From: Sorex araneus
Taxonomy: Eukaryota > Chordata > Mammalia > Eulipotyphla > Soricidae
Direction of reading: 5' to 3'
Length of the DNA stretch: 64,000 nucleotides
Assembly: GCF_027595985.1 (NCBI RefSeq)
Contig: NC_073307.1
Span: 49,268,509-49,332,508, forward strand
The notes under the pieces are model-generated. The model was not told the origin of the DNA, made no database searches, and saw nothing but the letters and a program-made list of their open reading frames with translations. Below, piece after piece: positions 1-10,672 of this stretch; the stretch's first letter is position 1; each line of letters begins with the position of its first letter. The position numbers and the translations under genes are program-made.

Positions 1-129
1 GTAGCCCTCCCACACCCCCGGCCCGCCCTGCCAAATGTCTTAGTGGCTCATAACAATATATGATCTTCCACACCACAAAGTAGTAATAATATAATAAATA
101 GGAAACTTTCAGGGCCTAGGGAACTTCCA

Positions 130-303
130 AGGCTAGAGTGATTGGACAGTGGGGAGGACGTTTGCCTTGCGCATGACTGACACGGATTCGATCCCCAGCA
201 GCCCATACAGTCTCCCATGAGCCCTCCAGGAGAGATCCTAGAGCACAGAGTCAAGAGTCAGCCCTGAGCACCGGTGGGTGTGGCCCCCAAACCGAAAAAT
301 AAA
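130..303 (+). repeat. SOR-type tRNA-derived SINE
   Basis: Head 'gagtgattggacag', B box 'ggattcgatccc', then 'gtgtggcccccaaac' and an A-rich tail. Diverged copy inside the CHD2 intron. Confidence 0.85.
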
Positions 304-310
304 GTAGGGA

Positions 311-491
311 CCAGGGGTGGGAGCGATAGCACAGCATGGAGGCGTTTGCCTTGCATGCAGCCAACCCGGGTTCGATCCCCGACATACAATTAGGGGCCCC
401 CGAGCACCACCAGGAGTAGTTGCTGAGTAGAGCCAGGAGTAACCCCTGAGCATTGCTAGGTGTGACTCAAAAAGCAAAAAATAACAATAAA
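311..491 (+). repeat. SOR-type tRNA-derived SINE
   Basis: 'gggagcgatagcacagc' head, 'gggttcgatccc' B box, tail 'gtgactcaaaaagcaaaa'. It lies head to tail behind the previous copy. Confidence 0.9.
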
Positions 492-581
492 GTAGGGATC
501 AGTCTTGCCAAGATGTATGAAGTCACCCTTGGTCCTTGTGTATTTGTGACTGATTTGTCGAGATGGAGTCCTTGGCGCTAG

Positions 582-1001
<420 letters not shown>

Positions 1002-2655
1002 AGGACGACCGGGAGGGTGGGGCGAGGGGGAGCCCGCCAGCGCGGGGAGAGTTTGGGTCTCATCCGACAGGACCGGGCGTCGGGCTGAGGCCGCTGGACG
1101 TGCTGCAGCGGCGCTGGCCACTGCCCCCGGTGTGGGGTCCCTGCACCCCCACCTCACTGCAGAGAGGACTGTGTGTGCCCCCGAGCAGGGGGAGCAGAGG
1201 CGGAGCCCCTGGGGAGGTCGGGGAAGGAGAGGGTGCAGGAAGCCGCTGGCCTGGTCACTGTGACGTGGAGGAGCTCGGGAGCCCCCACATCCCGGGACCC
1301 CTGTGGCGGGGAGGGAGGGTGAGGGCGAGCCCTTGGCTGTCCGCCAGCACTGAAGGTGGTGGAGGGCGGGGAAGGAGGTGTGTGTGCCGCTCTAGCCCTG
1401 GGCCAGCGCGGGTCTCCGGCTGCACGGTGGGTGCTGGCTCTTGGAGCAGGGTCCCTGGTGGATTACTGAGCTGAGGGTGCTGCTGTGGGGTAAGGCCTGG
1501 GGAGGGGAGGGTCTCAGGCCTTTCCTGTGGGGCTTCAGGGCGGCTGGCGCAGGGCCTGGCGGGCACGGACTGCTTGCCGGGACAGTGCTGGACCCCACGT
1601 GTTTGAGTCACATTGAGTCTACAGGCCACTCTCTCTCCCCGGAATGGGGGGCGGTCCTGGATGGGAGAGGCTGTGGACTGGGTGTTCCCCCTTGCCTCGG
1701 GGCCCCTTCCCTCCCCGAGTAGCGTGTCCAGTATTGCAAACAGGTTTTGGGACTTACCCCCCAGAGGCCAGGCCCAGTAGTGTGGGGTTAAGCTCCCTGA
1801 ATGCACACCCCTCACCCCCACCCCCACCCCCCAGCGCGTCTCTCCGTGTTCATGCAGTATTGGGGCTGCAACCAGGCCCGAGTCTGGGTCTCGGCTCTGC
1901 AGAGAGCTGCAACCCCCCCATGTCACTGACCTCGGGACCACCCTCAGGGTCGAGGGATGGGGATGCGTCTGCTGTGGACGTCAGCCCTTCCCCTTGGGGC
2001 CAGAGGAGGGTGAGGGTGAGGTTGGGGGGCGGGGTTGGCGGTGGGCTCCGGGGCAGGTGCAAGAGGGGTGCCCAGGGTCTACTCTGCCCCGGGACGTCCT
2101 AGGTGCCCGCGTGTCATGTGACGGAGCGGGAGGCAGTATGGCCACATCAGTGTTGCGTGGTTCCAGAGTGGGGGGCCGGCCCGCCGCCCCTTCAAGGTGG
2201 CCTCATGGGAGGACGTGGGGGTTGGGTTGGCATCACGGGCATGCTGGACGCTGCCCCGGGCCGGCCTAGATTAGGCCTCTTCCAGTCATTCCAAAGCCCT
2301 GGCACGAGAGACCTGTTGGGCCGGTGCTCTGGCCTTGCCACCAACCCACACCTGACACTGAACCCAACAGACCAAAATCCAGTCACAGCAGGCACAGCCC
2401 GGGCAGGGCAGCGTGCGTTTGCGTGCGTGCGTGCGGGCTGGACCCAGGTCTGGCCTGGCTCTGGCTGCTTCGGACCATCTGCACCCTGGCCCGGGACAGA
2501 TGGTTTTCTTTCTTGTAAAATTGTGGACTTTTCAGACCTGTTGACTAAACAGTCATTAATTTATATTTGTGAAAAAAAATGCCACTGTCCTAGTGATTTC
2601 TGATGTAAATAATGTTGTTTATATAGTATGTATTAAATTTTCCTACATTGTAAAG
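1002..2655 (+). other. CHD2: CHD2 3' untranslated region
   Basis: Follows the CHD2 stop codon. The first 1.4 kb is GC-rich and SINE-free. The last 150 bp (about 2505-2655) turns AT-rich, with 'ttatatttgtgaaaaaaaat' and 'gatgtaaataatgttgttta', as is usual for a conserved distal 3' UTR. Cleavage is inferred about 15-20 nt after the ATTAAA at 2632. The long ORFs here on either strand are GC-driven and not coding. Confidence 0.75.
2632..2637 (+). terminator. CHD2: CHD2 polyadenylation signal (ATTAAA)
   Basis: The common variant hexamer ATTAAA in an AT-rich stretch, followed by 'cctacattgtaaagctgtgttag', which contains GU-rich downstream sequence. The exact cleavage site is not visible. Confidence 0.75.
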
Positions 2656-4617
2656 CTGTGTTAGGTCGGAGTCTTGTCTGCACAAGGGGGTGTGGAAGCA
2701 GGCCGACGCATGGCATGGGCCTGGCACAAGCAGAAAGTGGACATTGCTCAGCTGCCCTTCCTCTGCTCGCTGGACCATGGGGACTAGGGGACAGCATGTG
2801 CAACGTGGCACAGTGTGGCCTCTCGCTGGCCTACACCAGGCACCCAGAGGGGCCAGGGGTTGGCAGCCCCCAGCATGCTGTTGTGGGGCCAGCACGTCCC
2901 AGGGGGTGTCTAGCAGCCTCACTGTTCCTCTCGAGGACCAAGCTGCCAGCTTGAAGCCCCATCAGAGGTGTCCGGAGAAGGCGTGGGGATGGTGCCATGG
3001 AAACGCTGACAATGTTAGCGTCAGCAGTTGGTCTCTGTTGGTTCCTGGTGGCAGGACAGACGTGGGCCGAGGGCCTGTGGACCCCCACACCCTCACAAGT
3101 GCCCCTAATTGTGCTTGGTCCCGCCTCACCCAACTGTCCAGGCCACCTGCGGGGAGAAGTGGCTGGGATGGGTAAAAGGCAAGAATGCAGTTTCCTGCCA
3201 CAAGCTTGGATCATGGGGCCACTTGCTGCTGGTTCCCTGGGGAATGACAGTTGACCAGGAGGCCTGGCTTTCGCCCCAAGGGTCACTGATGGAAACCACA
3301 TCTTTGCCGGCCAGGCCAGTACCATGGAGGGCCCCAAACCTCCTAGCCCGCCAGTGCTGGCAGTGGGGGTGAGGTAGAGTCTCAACTCTCCCTCAGCCCT
3401 GGTCCTGCTGGAAGCCAGGCCCACTGTCCTCGCCGTCCTCTGCTCTGTCCCCAGGGCCCCAGTGGCCCGCATGCTCACCCGGAAGGCAGAGAGGTCTGCA
3501 GGGGGCTTGCGCCTGTCACCCTCCCTCCTTCCTGATCTAAGGCACGGCCGTGGCCTTGGGGACAGGGACTGGCTGAAAGTGTCTTGTCCCCAGGTGGTGC
3601 CCCACTGTGTGGGCACTGGCCTTGCCCTCGTCCAGGCAAGGAGCAGGGCCCCCTCAGCTGTTGTGGTCAGTGGGGAGGTCACCCTGGGGGTGAGGGAGTC
3701 TGCGAGGACCCCTGAATGGGAGGAGGACTTGCAGAGACCCCGGGCTGGATTGGCCCAGCCTGGATGGGAGCGCTTGGGTAGTCTCCCCTGTTTCCCAGTG
3801 CTCCGGGGGGGACACCTCTGGAACGGGACATTATCTGGGACACGCTTTCCCCATGGCAAGACCTGGAGCCCCTTGGCGTGGAGTGGCCCCTGTTGCAGTA
3901 GCTGGGGCTTAGCTGGGGCAAGCTGGGATGCACCCTGAGCTGAGAGAACGGGGCAGACCCCGGGCACAGCACCAGCCAGGTGAGAGGAAGTCAGTGTGTT
4001 GTCAAGATGGGGGTGGGCGTGGGGGTACAGAGTGAAGATCAGGTGGCCCTGTGGGTGGCCCTGGGTTTGAGCCTCCTAGTCCTGGAGCTTAGCTGCAAGC
4101 CCAGGCTGTAGGCAGGAGTGTCTCTGTGTGTGTGTGTAGGGGGGGTGGTTACTGTGGTGCCGCGTGATGGCCTTGACGTCTGTCATTCTCCAAGGGTGCT
4201 GCTCACACATCTGAGACCCCAGGGAGCCTGGGAGACCAGCCCTCCTGGGAGCCAGATCCTGAGTGGCTGCAGGTCCGGCACATTCCAGCAGGGGGCAGCG
4301 TGTCTCCATCCACAGCCGGTCTCGGCGCCGAGCCCAGATGCCAGCCTGCTTAGCGCCTCCCAACTGCCCCAGAAGCCCAGGAGACCCGCAGGACGTGGGG
4401 GCGACTTCAGGGGGGATCTGACCCTGCACTCCCCACACCCCTACACCCACCCATCCTCCCCAGTGCCCACATGCCTCCCAGCACCTGGCAACCCCCCAGA
4501 TCTTGAGGTGTGGGCTGGTTAGAAAATGTCCCCGTGTGCAGAAGAACCCCAGCCCTGCCTGTCTCGTCCAGCTTCTCAGTCCTCGAGAGGTCAATGGCCC
4601 ATTTTCCAGTTGTACGA
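2656..4617. other. CHD2-RGMA intergenic region, proximal part
   Basis: GC-rich sequence without SINEs. It contains long open frames on both strands that match no family I know and overlap each other. I see no splice-supported gene here. Confidence 0.6.
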
Positions 4618-4627
4618 CCCGGGTTCT

Positions 4628-4871
4628 GGAGCGATAGCACAGCGGGTAGGGTGTTTGCCTTGCCATGGCTGACCCGGGTTCCATTCCTCCATCCCTCTCG
4701 AAGAGCCCGGCAAGCTACTGAGAGTATCCCGCCCACACGGCAGAGCCTGGCAAGCTACCCATGGCGTATTCGATATACCGAAAACAGTAACAAGTCTCAC
4801 AATGGAGACATTACTGGTGCCCGCTCGAGCAAATCAATGAACAACGGGAAGACAGTGCTACAGTGCTATGT
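4628..4871 (+). repeat. Chimeric SINE: tRNA head plus RTE-type 3' end
   Basis: The head 'ggagcgatagcacagcgg' matches the SOR SINEs. After the B box it diverges into a body with a repeated 'agccyggcaagctac' motif. It then ends in 'aatggagacattactgg...gagcaaatc...acagtgctacagtgct', which resembles the 3' end of the RTE fragment at 39.57-39.92 kb. Perfect 10-bp direct repeats 'cccgggttct' flank it (4618-4627 and 4872-4881), read as a target-site duplication. There is no poly(A) tail, unlike the SOR SINEs. Confidence 0.85.
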
Positions 4872-4881
4872 CCCGGGTTCT

Positions 4882-6056
4882 AGAACACTCAGTGTGTCCC
4901 TTGTCCCCATGGCAGATGCCCATGTCACACTCTGGCCACCACTCCTCCTCGTCCCCTTCTCATTTGTCCTCCACTAGTCCCCCGTGTCCCCCTGTTCTCC
5001 CCGCAGCCCTGCGGCTCTATTCTGGACATGCATCATCCTCATCGTTGTACCTTTGCCATGGCCTTGCAAGTGGCTGTACACAGCACACTGGCCCTTGAGT
5101 CTGGAAGTTGGTTCAGTGTCACCCCCCATAAATCGAGGCAGCACCCGGCCATCTGTTTTCCCCACGTGTCACAAAAGCTGCTTGGAGGGAGTGCCAGCTG
5201 CCCAGCTTCCTTCCTGGTCCCCCCCACCCCCTCACCCCATTGCTGTGATGGGTGTGGCCCTCAGCCCCCAGACTCCCTGTCTCTGCCTGTTCGCTTAGGA
5301 GCCCACTCACTGGGAGAGTCCCTTCTCAGGGTCCTCCTAGCTCTGCAGCTCCGCCCTCTTGTCATTCTTTCCTGTTTGCTTTGCAGATGTGCAGGGGCTA
5401 CTCTGGCTTGGTGCTTGGGGGTCACTGCTGGTGGGAGAGACCAGGGAGGGCTGGGGACCCAACCCTGGCTGGCTTCAGGCATGCCAAACTTGAGCCCAGT
5501 GTTTGGAGCTGGTACCTGAGCCCCCGGAGCCATCCATTTCAATCCAGTCCAGGTCAGACCTGTCTCTCCCCAGCTTAGCCAGCTCGGGGTTCCCAGCAGC
5601 AAAGCATGGAGTAAGAATGAGTGCCCTGTGCCCCGCCCCCTGACTGCCCTGGCTGTGCCCTCTGCTGATCTGTCATCTCCCCACAGGACCCAGGTCTGTC
5701 TGTCCTCCACCTGGCCACACTGTTTCCTGCTGTCCCCAAACATCCCTGCGTTGCCCAACTCTCCTCCCTGAATTTCCGCATGGATCCGACTCCAGGACCA
5801 CGTGGGTGGAGCAGAGAAGGAAGCATCTGCTGCCCTCTGTCCACCTCGTGCCCAGCAGCGTCTCCGCAGGGTGCTTGGGGTCTGGTCTCTATGCCTGCCC
5901 CCTGGCCCTATGCAGCTGGGAAAGTTGTTAGATGAGTGTCCACCACATCAAGTGGACACTTGTGCACCAGGGCCCCCATGGTTGACTGAGACTTGAGAAT
6001 TCACTGGCTGTCCCCGCCCTAGGTGGTGTTGGGGGCTCTCAGATGCATTTTATGGA
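4882..6056. other. CHD2-RGMA intergenic region, middle part
   Basis: Unique moderately GC-rich sequence. I see no repeat, splice-supported exon or RNA gene. Confidence 0.5.
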
Positions 6057-6228
6057 TTTTGGGCCACACCCAGTGCGGGTCAGGAGTTACTCCTGGCTCT
6101 GTGCTCAGGGATCACTCCTGAAGGTGCTCAGGGGGCCATACGGGGTGCTGCGGATCAAGGTGGAATCAATCACAGCTATGTGTAAGGCAAACGCCCTCCC
6201 CACTGTCCTGTCACTCTGGCCTGCCCCA
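6057..6228 (-). repeat. SOR-type SINE
   Basis: Reverse-oriented copy: 'gggccacacccagtgcgg', 'actcctggctctgtgctcag', ending 'cctgtcactctggcct' at its tRNA head. Confidence 0.85.
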
Positions 6229-6385
6229 GATCCATTTTAAAGAGTAAAGGCTCAGGGAGATGGGTGGTTAGTCACTCTACCCTCCTGACTCACCTTGGCT
6301 GGACGGGCAGTGTGGGGTCCCCCCCATCAGGAGGCCAGTGTGGTATAGCCAGGAAGAGTAGCCTGGAGCTTCTGACAGAGAGAAG

Positions 6386-6409
6386 CGTGTGTGTGTGTGT
6401 GTGTGTGTG
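6386..6409. repeat. (GT)n microsatellite
   Basis: About 12 GT units. An alternating purine-pyrimidine stretch rich in 'cacaca' and 'gcatgc' follows at about 6465-6560. Confidence 0.9.
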
Positions 6410-6679
6410 GAGGGGTCCTTTCTGAAGGGGCTGCGCCTCCTACCTGCACAGGGTATACACAGGCACATCCTTGCACATACACACATGCATAATGCATGCA
6501 CACACATACACGCAATACACGCACACACAGGCATGTACACTTACAGGTTGTACCCTCACACATTCTTGGTGGGGAGGGGTGACTGCCACCCCCACCTGCC
6601 ACCCCGCACCCCCAGGCCGAGCCAGGCTGAGCCTCTTTAGGAAACAAACTCCACCGCGGAGCCCTGGAGAAAATATCAA

Positions 6680-7720
6680 AACAAAACAACCCCCCGAACT
6701 TTACTTGCGTGTAAGCCGTTAATAAATAATTTACAGTATGTACACAGGGGACACTCACACGGGGTGTGGCGAGGGGGTCCCCACTTCCAAGCAGAACGCG
6801 GTCAAACAATGAAATAAAGTGCATCACGGTTAACTTCCAACACGGCGGGGGGGGGGGGGGTCGGGGGAGATCACGGAAGGGGGGCTTTGGGGGAGCCGGG
6901 CCGCGCCCCTGGGGCAGCATGGAGGACCTCGTGGAGGAGGAGGCGGGAACCTTGCTCCCACCTCCTGGCCAGTGTATGAGAGGTCCCGTGTGGGGGACAG
7001 CAGAGGGACAGCGGCAGAGGCTGGGGCGGGGCGGGCAGTGCAGGCCCATCTGGGTGTGGAGCTCTGCGTGCTGCTGGGCTGGGGGTGAGGGGGGGCGGGG
7101 GTCCCTGGACCAGCAGCAGAGTGGAGATGGGGGTTCCTGCAGTGGACAGGAGGTGGGGGCCGCTTCAAGGACTCTCGCTCGCTCAGCAGCGGGGCGGGAG
7201 CCCGGGCCGGAGAGGGGGGACGGAGCAGGCCAGCTGGCCCCGCCCGGCCTCGCCTGCCATGGGGACCCCACTCCAGAGCACTGGGGGCCCCTAGCGTGCT
7301 CCCCTCAGCTCAAGGCCCCAGGAAAGAGCTCCACCTTTATACCCAAGGGTCCCCCCACCCCAACTTGCTGCAGTCCCCCCTATCCAGCAGGCCCTGTGGA
7401 AGGCTGGGGTGGGTAAGGGCAGCCCTGCCTCGGGGGTCCCAGTGGGGTTTTAGTGTGTGAGTGTGTGTGCGCGTGCGCGGCCCCGGGGTGGGCAGCAGTG
7501 GGGTAGGATGGTTCAGTGCATTGCTAGGAGGAGCAGGAGGGCTGGGGAGGCGGGCAGGGCCTCTGGCAGGGCAAGGTGGGGGGGCTGGAGTGGCCCCCAC
7601 ATTACAGGGTCCTATTCCTCCAGATCGTCACAGCTCTGGTCACCCCGTGCCCAGTTCCTGCAGCCCAGAGGGCGTCCCCTACAGCTGGCATCTGGGGTAG
7701 GGGCAGGGTGGGGGCGGGGG
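6680..7720 (-). other. RGMA: RGMA 3' untranslated region
   Basis: Lies directly after the RGMA stop codon on the minus strand. It is G/C-rich with a poly-G run at 6847-6860. The distal end (6660-6760) is AT-rich and contains, on the minus strand, 'aaattatttattaacgg' and the hexamer AGTAAA. The end at about 6680 is inferred from that hexamer. Confidence 0.6.
6700..6705 (-). terminator. RGMA: Candidate RGMA polyadenylation signal (AGTAAA)
   Basis: The plus strand reads 'tttact'. It is a weaker variant of AATAAA in the AT-rich distal 3' UTR. I saw no canonical AATAAA on the minus strand in 6.6-7.7 kb; a TATAAA at about 7334 is a less likely alternative. Confidence 0.45.
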
Positions 7721-8398
7721 TTACACAGCCTCCAGAAGCAGAAAAAGGAGCAGGAAGCCTCTGATGAGGGCCCGTGGGGCTGGGGGTGGGCCGGGAGCCG
7801 CGGCCCGGCCGGGGGGCTCCCGAGTCCGCCCATAGAGATGCAGCCGCTCCTTGTCGGCGTGCAGCGCCTTTACGTCCTCCAGCGCGTAGTAGGCGGCTAG
7901 GGTGAAGTTCACGTCTCCCGTGGTGAGCAGGTCGAAGACGCAGGCCTGGTAGTACAAGTCCTCCACGGGGAGCTTCTCCTTGCACTTGGCCACGGCCGTC
8001 TCGTAGGGGAAGGTGGCGCCGGGGAGGGCGGGCGCGGGGCTGGGGGCGGCCCGCACGGCCTGGAAGTCGATCTGCTGGTTGCGGGGGCAGCCCCGCAGGC
8101 ACAGGTAGAGGCCCGGGCCCTCCCGGTCCTCCACGGCGTGGACCACGTCCTCGGGCATGCGCACGGCGAAGGTCAGGTAGCGCCCCACCTGGCGGATGAC
8201 GATGGTGGTGCCGATGTACCGGGCCTGAATCTCCACGTGCCGGCCCGACACCTTCTCGGTGATCTTCAGGCTGCCCGCGCCCTGCCGGTCCCCGCCGTTC
8301 TTGGAGCCGTCGGCGAAGGCGGCTGGCAGCTCGTCCGTCTCGGCCTGGTACACCTTCTGGTCCACACACTCCTGGAAATTCTTGAAGATGATGGTGAG
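7721..8398 (-). CDS. RGMA: RGMA coding exon 4 (C-terminal half, GPI signal)
   Basis: Encodes residues 219-443 of repulsive guidance molecule A, a GPI-anchored neuronal surface protein. It is a neogenin ligand and BMP co-receptor in axon guidance and neural tube closure. The exon starts after the acceptor 'cttcccctgcag' with [18 protein letters not shown] and ends at TAA (7721-7723). It completes the vWF-D-like domain and carries a possible N-glycosylation site (NFT, residues 382-384). A C-terminal hydrophobic tail follows from about 429 ([15 protein letters not shown]), preceded by small residues around 417-421 that suit GPI attachment. The linker before '[19 protein letters not shown]' is about a dozen residues shorter than in human RGMA as I remember it. 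No stop or frameshift interrupts it. Confidence 0.95.
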   Translation of the reverse strand, partial: LTIIFKNFQECVDQKVYQAETDELPAAFADGSKNGGDRQGAGSLKITEKVSGRHVEIQARYIGTTIVIRQVGRYLTFAVRMPEDVVHAVEDREGPGLYLCLRGCPRNQQIDFQAVRAAPSPAPALPGATFPYETAVAKCKEKLPVEDLYYQACVFDLLTTGDVNFTLAAYYALEDVKALHADKERLHLYGRTREPPGRAAAPGPPPAPRALIRGFLLLFLLLEAV

Positions 8399-8527
8399 CT
8401 GCAGGGGAAGGGTCGAGAGGGGCGTGAGGGGGCGGTGGGCACTGGGGCGCCAGGGACAGGGGCGAGGGAGGAGGCTGTGGGCTCCCAGGCCCACCCATCC
8501 CCATCTGCTCTATGCCTCTATACAAAT

Positions 8528-8690
8528 GTTGGTTTGGGGGCCACACCCTGCGGTGCTCAGGGCTTACTCCTGGCTCTGCGCTCAGGGATCACTCCTGGTG
8601 GGGCTGGGGGAACCCTGCGGGGTCCCAGATATAGAACTGGGGTTCACCGTGGCTAGGCAAGCTCCCTCCCCACTGTGCTGTCGCTCCTGT
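8528..8690 (-). repeat. SOR-type SINE
   Basis: 'gggggccacaccctgcgg' to 'gtgctgtcgctcctgtcc', in RGMA intron 3. Confidence 0.85.
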
Positions 8691-9079
8691 CCTGTCTTGA
8701 CATTTTCTGGATGACAACTGGCTTTGCTTTTTTTTTTTTTGATTTGTCAGGGATGGGGTGGGGGTCGGGGCATCAGTTCTGACAGTACTGGGGGGGGCAC
8801 ACAGGACATCTCCCGGGCTCAGAGATAACGACTCCCAGCAGCCTCTGCAGCCCCCGCACGGAACTTGCTGGCCCCGCCCTGGGAACACGCTTGGATTTCC
8901 CAGTCCGGGTCAATTGACAGAGCTCCTGACCCACTGCACTGGCGGAGTAGGGGTGGGGGTGGAGGGCCTGCAGCATCTCCCCATACGCCCGCACTCATTG
9001 ATGCCTCGTGGCTGTGGAGCTTCCATCTCCAGAACATTTCTTTAAACCAGCTGCTCATCTGCTGGAACTAGGGTCATGG

Positions 9080-9225
9080 TTTGGGGAGTGAGTGATAGCA
9101 GAGAGCGGAGGGCACTTGCCTCAGAGCCAGGATGTGAGCCCTGAGCACAGAACCAGGAGTCAGCCCTGAGCATTGTTGGATGTGGCCCAAAAAGCAGAAA
9201 AAAATGAAACAACCAACAAACCCAA
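9080..9225 (+). repeat. Degenerate SOR-type SINE
   Basis: 'gagtgatagcagagagcgg', then 'gagccaggatgtgagccctgagc' and 'gtggcccaaaaagcag'. The B-box region is largely lost. Confidence 0.65.
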
Positions 9226-9258
9226 AATTGTTGTGGGCAATTGTGGGTGCCCCCTTAC

Positions 9259-9782
9259 CTTGCTGGTGGCGGTAGCCGCCGAGCCGGGCAGCACGGGTGT
9301 GTTGGTGACCTGCACATTCAGGTAGTTATTGTCGATGAGCGGCCAGGCGCCCTGCACCTTGCAGGTCTGGAAGAGGTCGGTGAAAGTCCGCAGGTGCGGG
9401 TCCCCGAAGAAGCCACAATGCGTGTAGTTGGGCGCGGCGCTCCTGTGGAAGCTCTTCTCGTAGTGACAGACCTCCGGACTGTCCGAGCGCTCCTGGCTGT
9501 CCCCGGGCGGCGGTGGCGGAGGCGTGCGCGGGCGCGGCTGGGCCGTCGGGCCATCCCGCGAGCAATTGTGCTGGCCCATGAGGTCGTCGATGCCGTGCAC
9601 GGCCGAGTGGTAGGCCAGGTCCCCGCGGCACGTGCGCGCCGTCCGCCGCGTACACAGTGCGTAGGTGCGCAGCGCCGCGCAGAACTCGGGCGTGTCGTCC
9701 CCTGTGGCCGCTGCCGCGTGGCCGCCCGCCGTGGCGCTCCAGAAATCCGAGTTGCACTTGAGGATCTTGCACGGGGAGGTGG
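9259..9782 (-). CDS. RGMA: RGMA coding exon 3 (RGD motif, vWF-D-like domain, GDPH cleavage site)
   Basis: Encodes residues 44-218 of RGMA. The acceptor 'ccccgcag' is at 9783-9790. The two bases CC complete the alanine codon split with exon 2, then [14 protein letters not shown] begins the mature protein. Visible motifs: a cysteine-rich N-terminal part, an RGD tripeptide (96-98), a possible N-glycosylation site NCS (116-118), a proline run (131-136), and a second site NYT (162-164). The conserved GDPH (170-173) is next; in RGM proteins autocatalytic cleavage falls between its Asp and Pro. After GDPH the partial vWF type D domain starts ([20 protein letters not shown]). The donor is AAG|GTAAGG with GT at 9258-9257. 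Exon and phase structure match the vertebrate gene. Confidence 0.96.
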
Positions 9783-9964
9783 CTGCGGGGAGAAGGGCCG
9801 TCGTGGCTGTCAGCAAGGCCAGGCCTCCTGCTGACCCAGTGGGGGCTGCTCCAGCGCCACCAGCTATGCCCCATCCCATGGGCAAGCCCCACCCCCGCCC
9901 CGTGAGATGGGCGGGCAGACGGGCAACGCATGGACTGTGCAGATGGACAGAGGGGGGGGTGGGG

Positions 9965-10123
9965 AGATGGAGAGATGTTCCAGGTGGGGAGGGCGCTTGC
10001 CTTGCATGAAGCCACCCAGGTTCCATCCCTGGCACCCCTTAGGGTTCCCTGAGCCCACCAGGGGTGATCCTTGAGTGCAGAGCCAGGAGGAAGCCCTGAG
10101 CATTGCCGGGTGTGGCCCCCAAA

Positions 10124-10125
<2 letters not shown>
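9965..10125 (+). repeat. SOR-type SINE
   Basis: 'ggagggcgcttgccttgca', 'caggttccatccctgg' and 'gtgtggcccccaaact'. Its tail has turned into the (AC)n tract that follows. In RGMA intron 2. Confidence 0.8.

Positions 10126-10176
<51 letters not shown>
10126..10176. repeat. (AC)n microsatellite grown from a SINE tail
   Basis: Perfect AC repeat of 51 bp directly attached to the 3' end of the preceding SINE. Confidence 0.95.
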
Positions 10177-10177
<1 letters not shown>

Positions 10178-10261
10178 CTGGATACAGGGGCTGGCAGAGG
10201 CATGCCCGAGGCCCTGGGCAGAGTGGGACACGCAGGGTTGGGCAAGAGGTTTCACCCCTGC

Positions 10262-10420
10262 AGTAAACAGTGCTGGATGGGGGAGCATATGCTTTGCACG
10301 CAGGAACCCTGGGTCCATCCCAGCCACTGCATGTTCCCCAACCTCAGCACTACAGGGAGTGGCCACCCCCCAACCCCCCTGCCCCACGACAAATGTGAAA
10401 GAGCAGGGGCCGTGGGAGTG
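10262..10420 (+). repeat. Old degenerate SINE remnant
   Basis: 'gagcatatgctttgcacg' resembles the 'cttgccttgcatg' part of the SOR head and is shared with 21.6 kb. Family assignment is uncertain. Confidence 0.35.
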
Positions 10421-10508
10421 CTAGAACACTCCATGCACGAGTGAGGCCCTGAGTGAGATTCTGGGTGCCACAGAATGAATGAATACGAAAATGTAAAAAG
10501 CAGATTGT

Positions 10509-10672
10509 AGGGGCTGGGGAGATAACGCAACAGTTAAGGTGCTTGCTTGCACAGAGCAGAGCCAAGTTAGATCCCCGGCATCCCATAGGGTCCCCTGAGC
10601 ACAGAGCTGGGAGTAAGTCCTGGTCAAGGACAGGAGTGGTTCCAAAATCAAAAAAGAAAACAAAACAAAATT
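10509..10672 (+). repeat. SOR-type SINE
   Basis: 'ggggctggggagataacgc', 'ttagatccccggcatccc', and an A-rich tail 'aaaaaagaaaacaaaac'. Confidence 0.8.

Larger units (their letters stand above)
8399..9258 (-). other. RGMA: RGMA intron 3
   Basis: 860-bp intron. On the minus strand it has donor GTAAGG after exon 3 and acceptor 'ctgcag' before exon 4. It contains one minus-strand and one degenerate plus-strand SINE. Confidence 0.9.

Noticed and set aside
311..491. SINE heads considered as tRNA genes
   Set aside because: A and B boxes are present but the cloverleaf is degraded, the copies are dispersed in dozens, and each continues into a SINE body with an A-rich tail.
2831..3967. 378-codon minus-strand frame
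   Set aside because: GC-rich, low-complexity composition, overlapping plus-strand frames of similar size, no recognisable domain or splice context.
6847..6860. Poly-G run in the RGMA 3' UTR as a frameshift or regulatory signal
   Set aside because: A simple homopolymer in the UTR, possibly with length error; no coding consequence.
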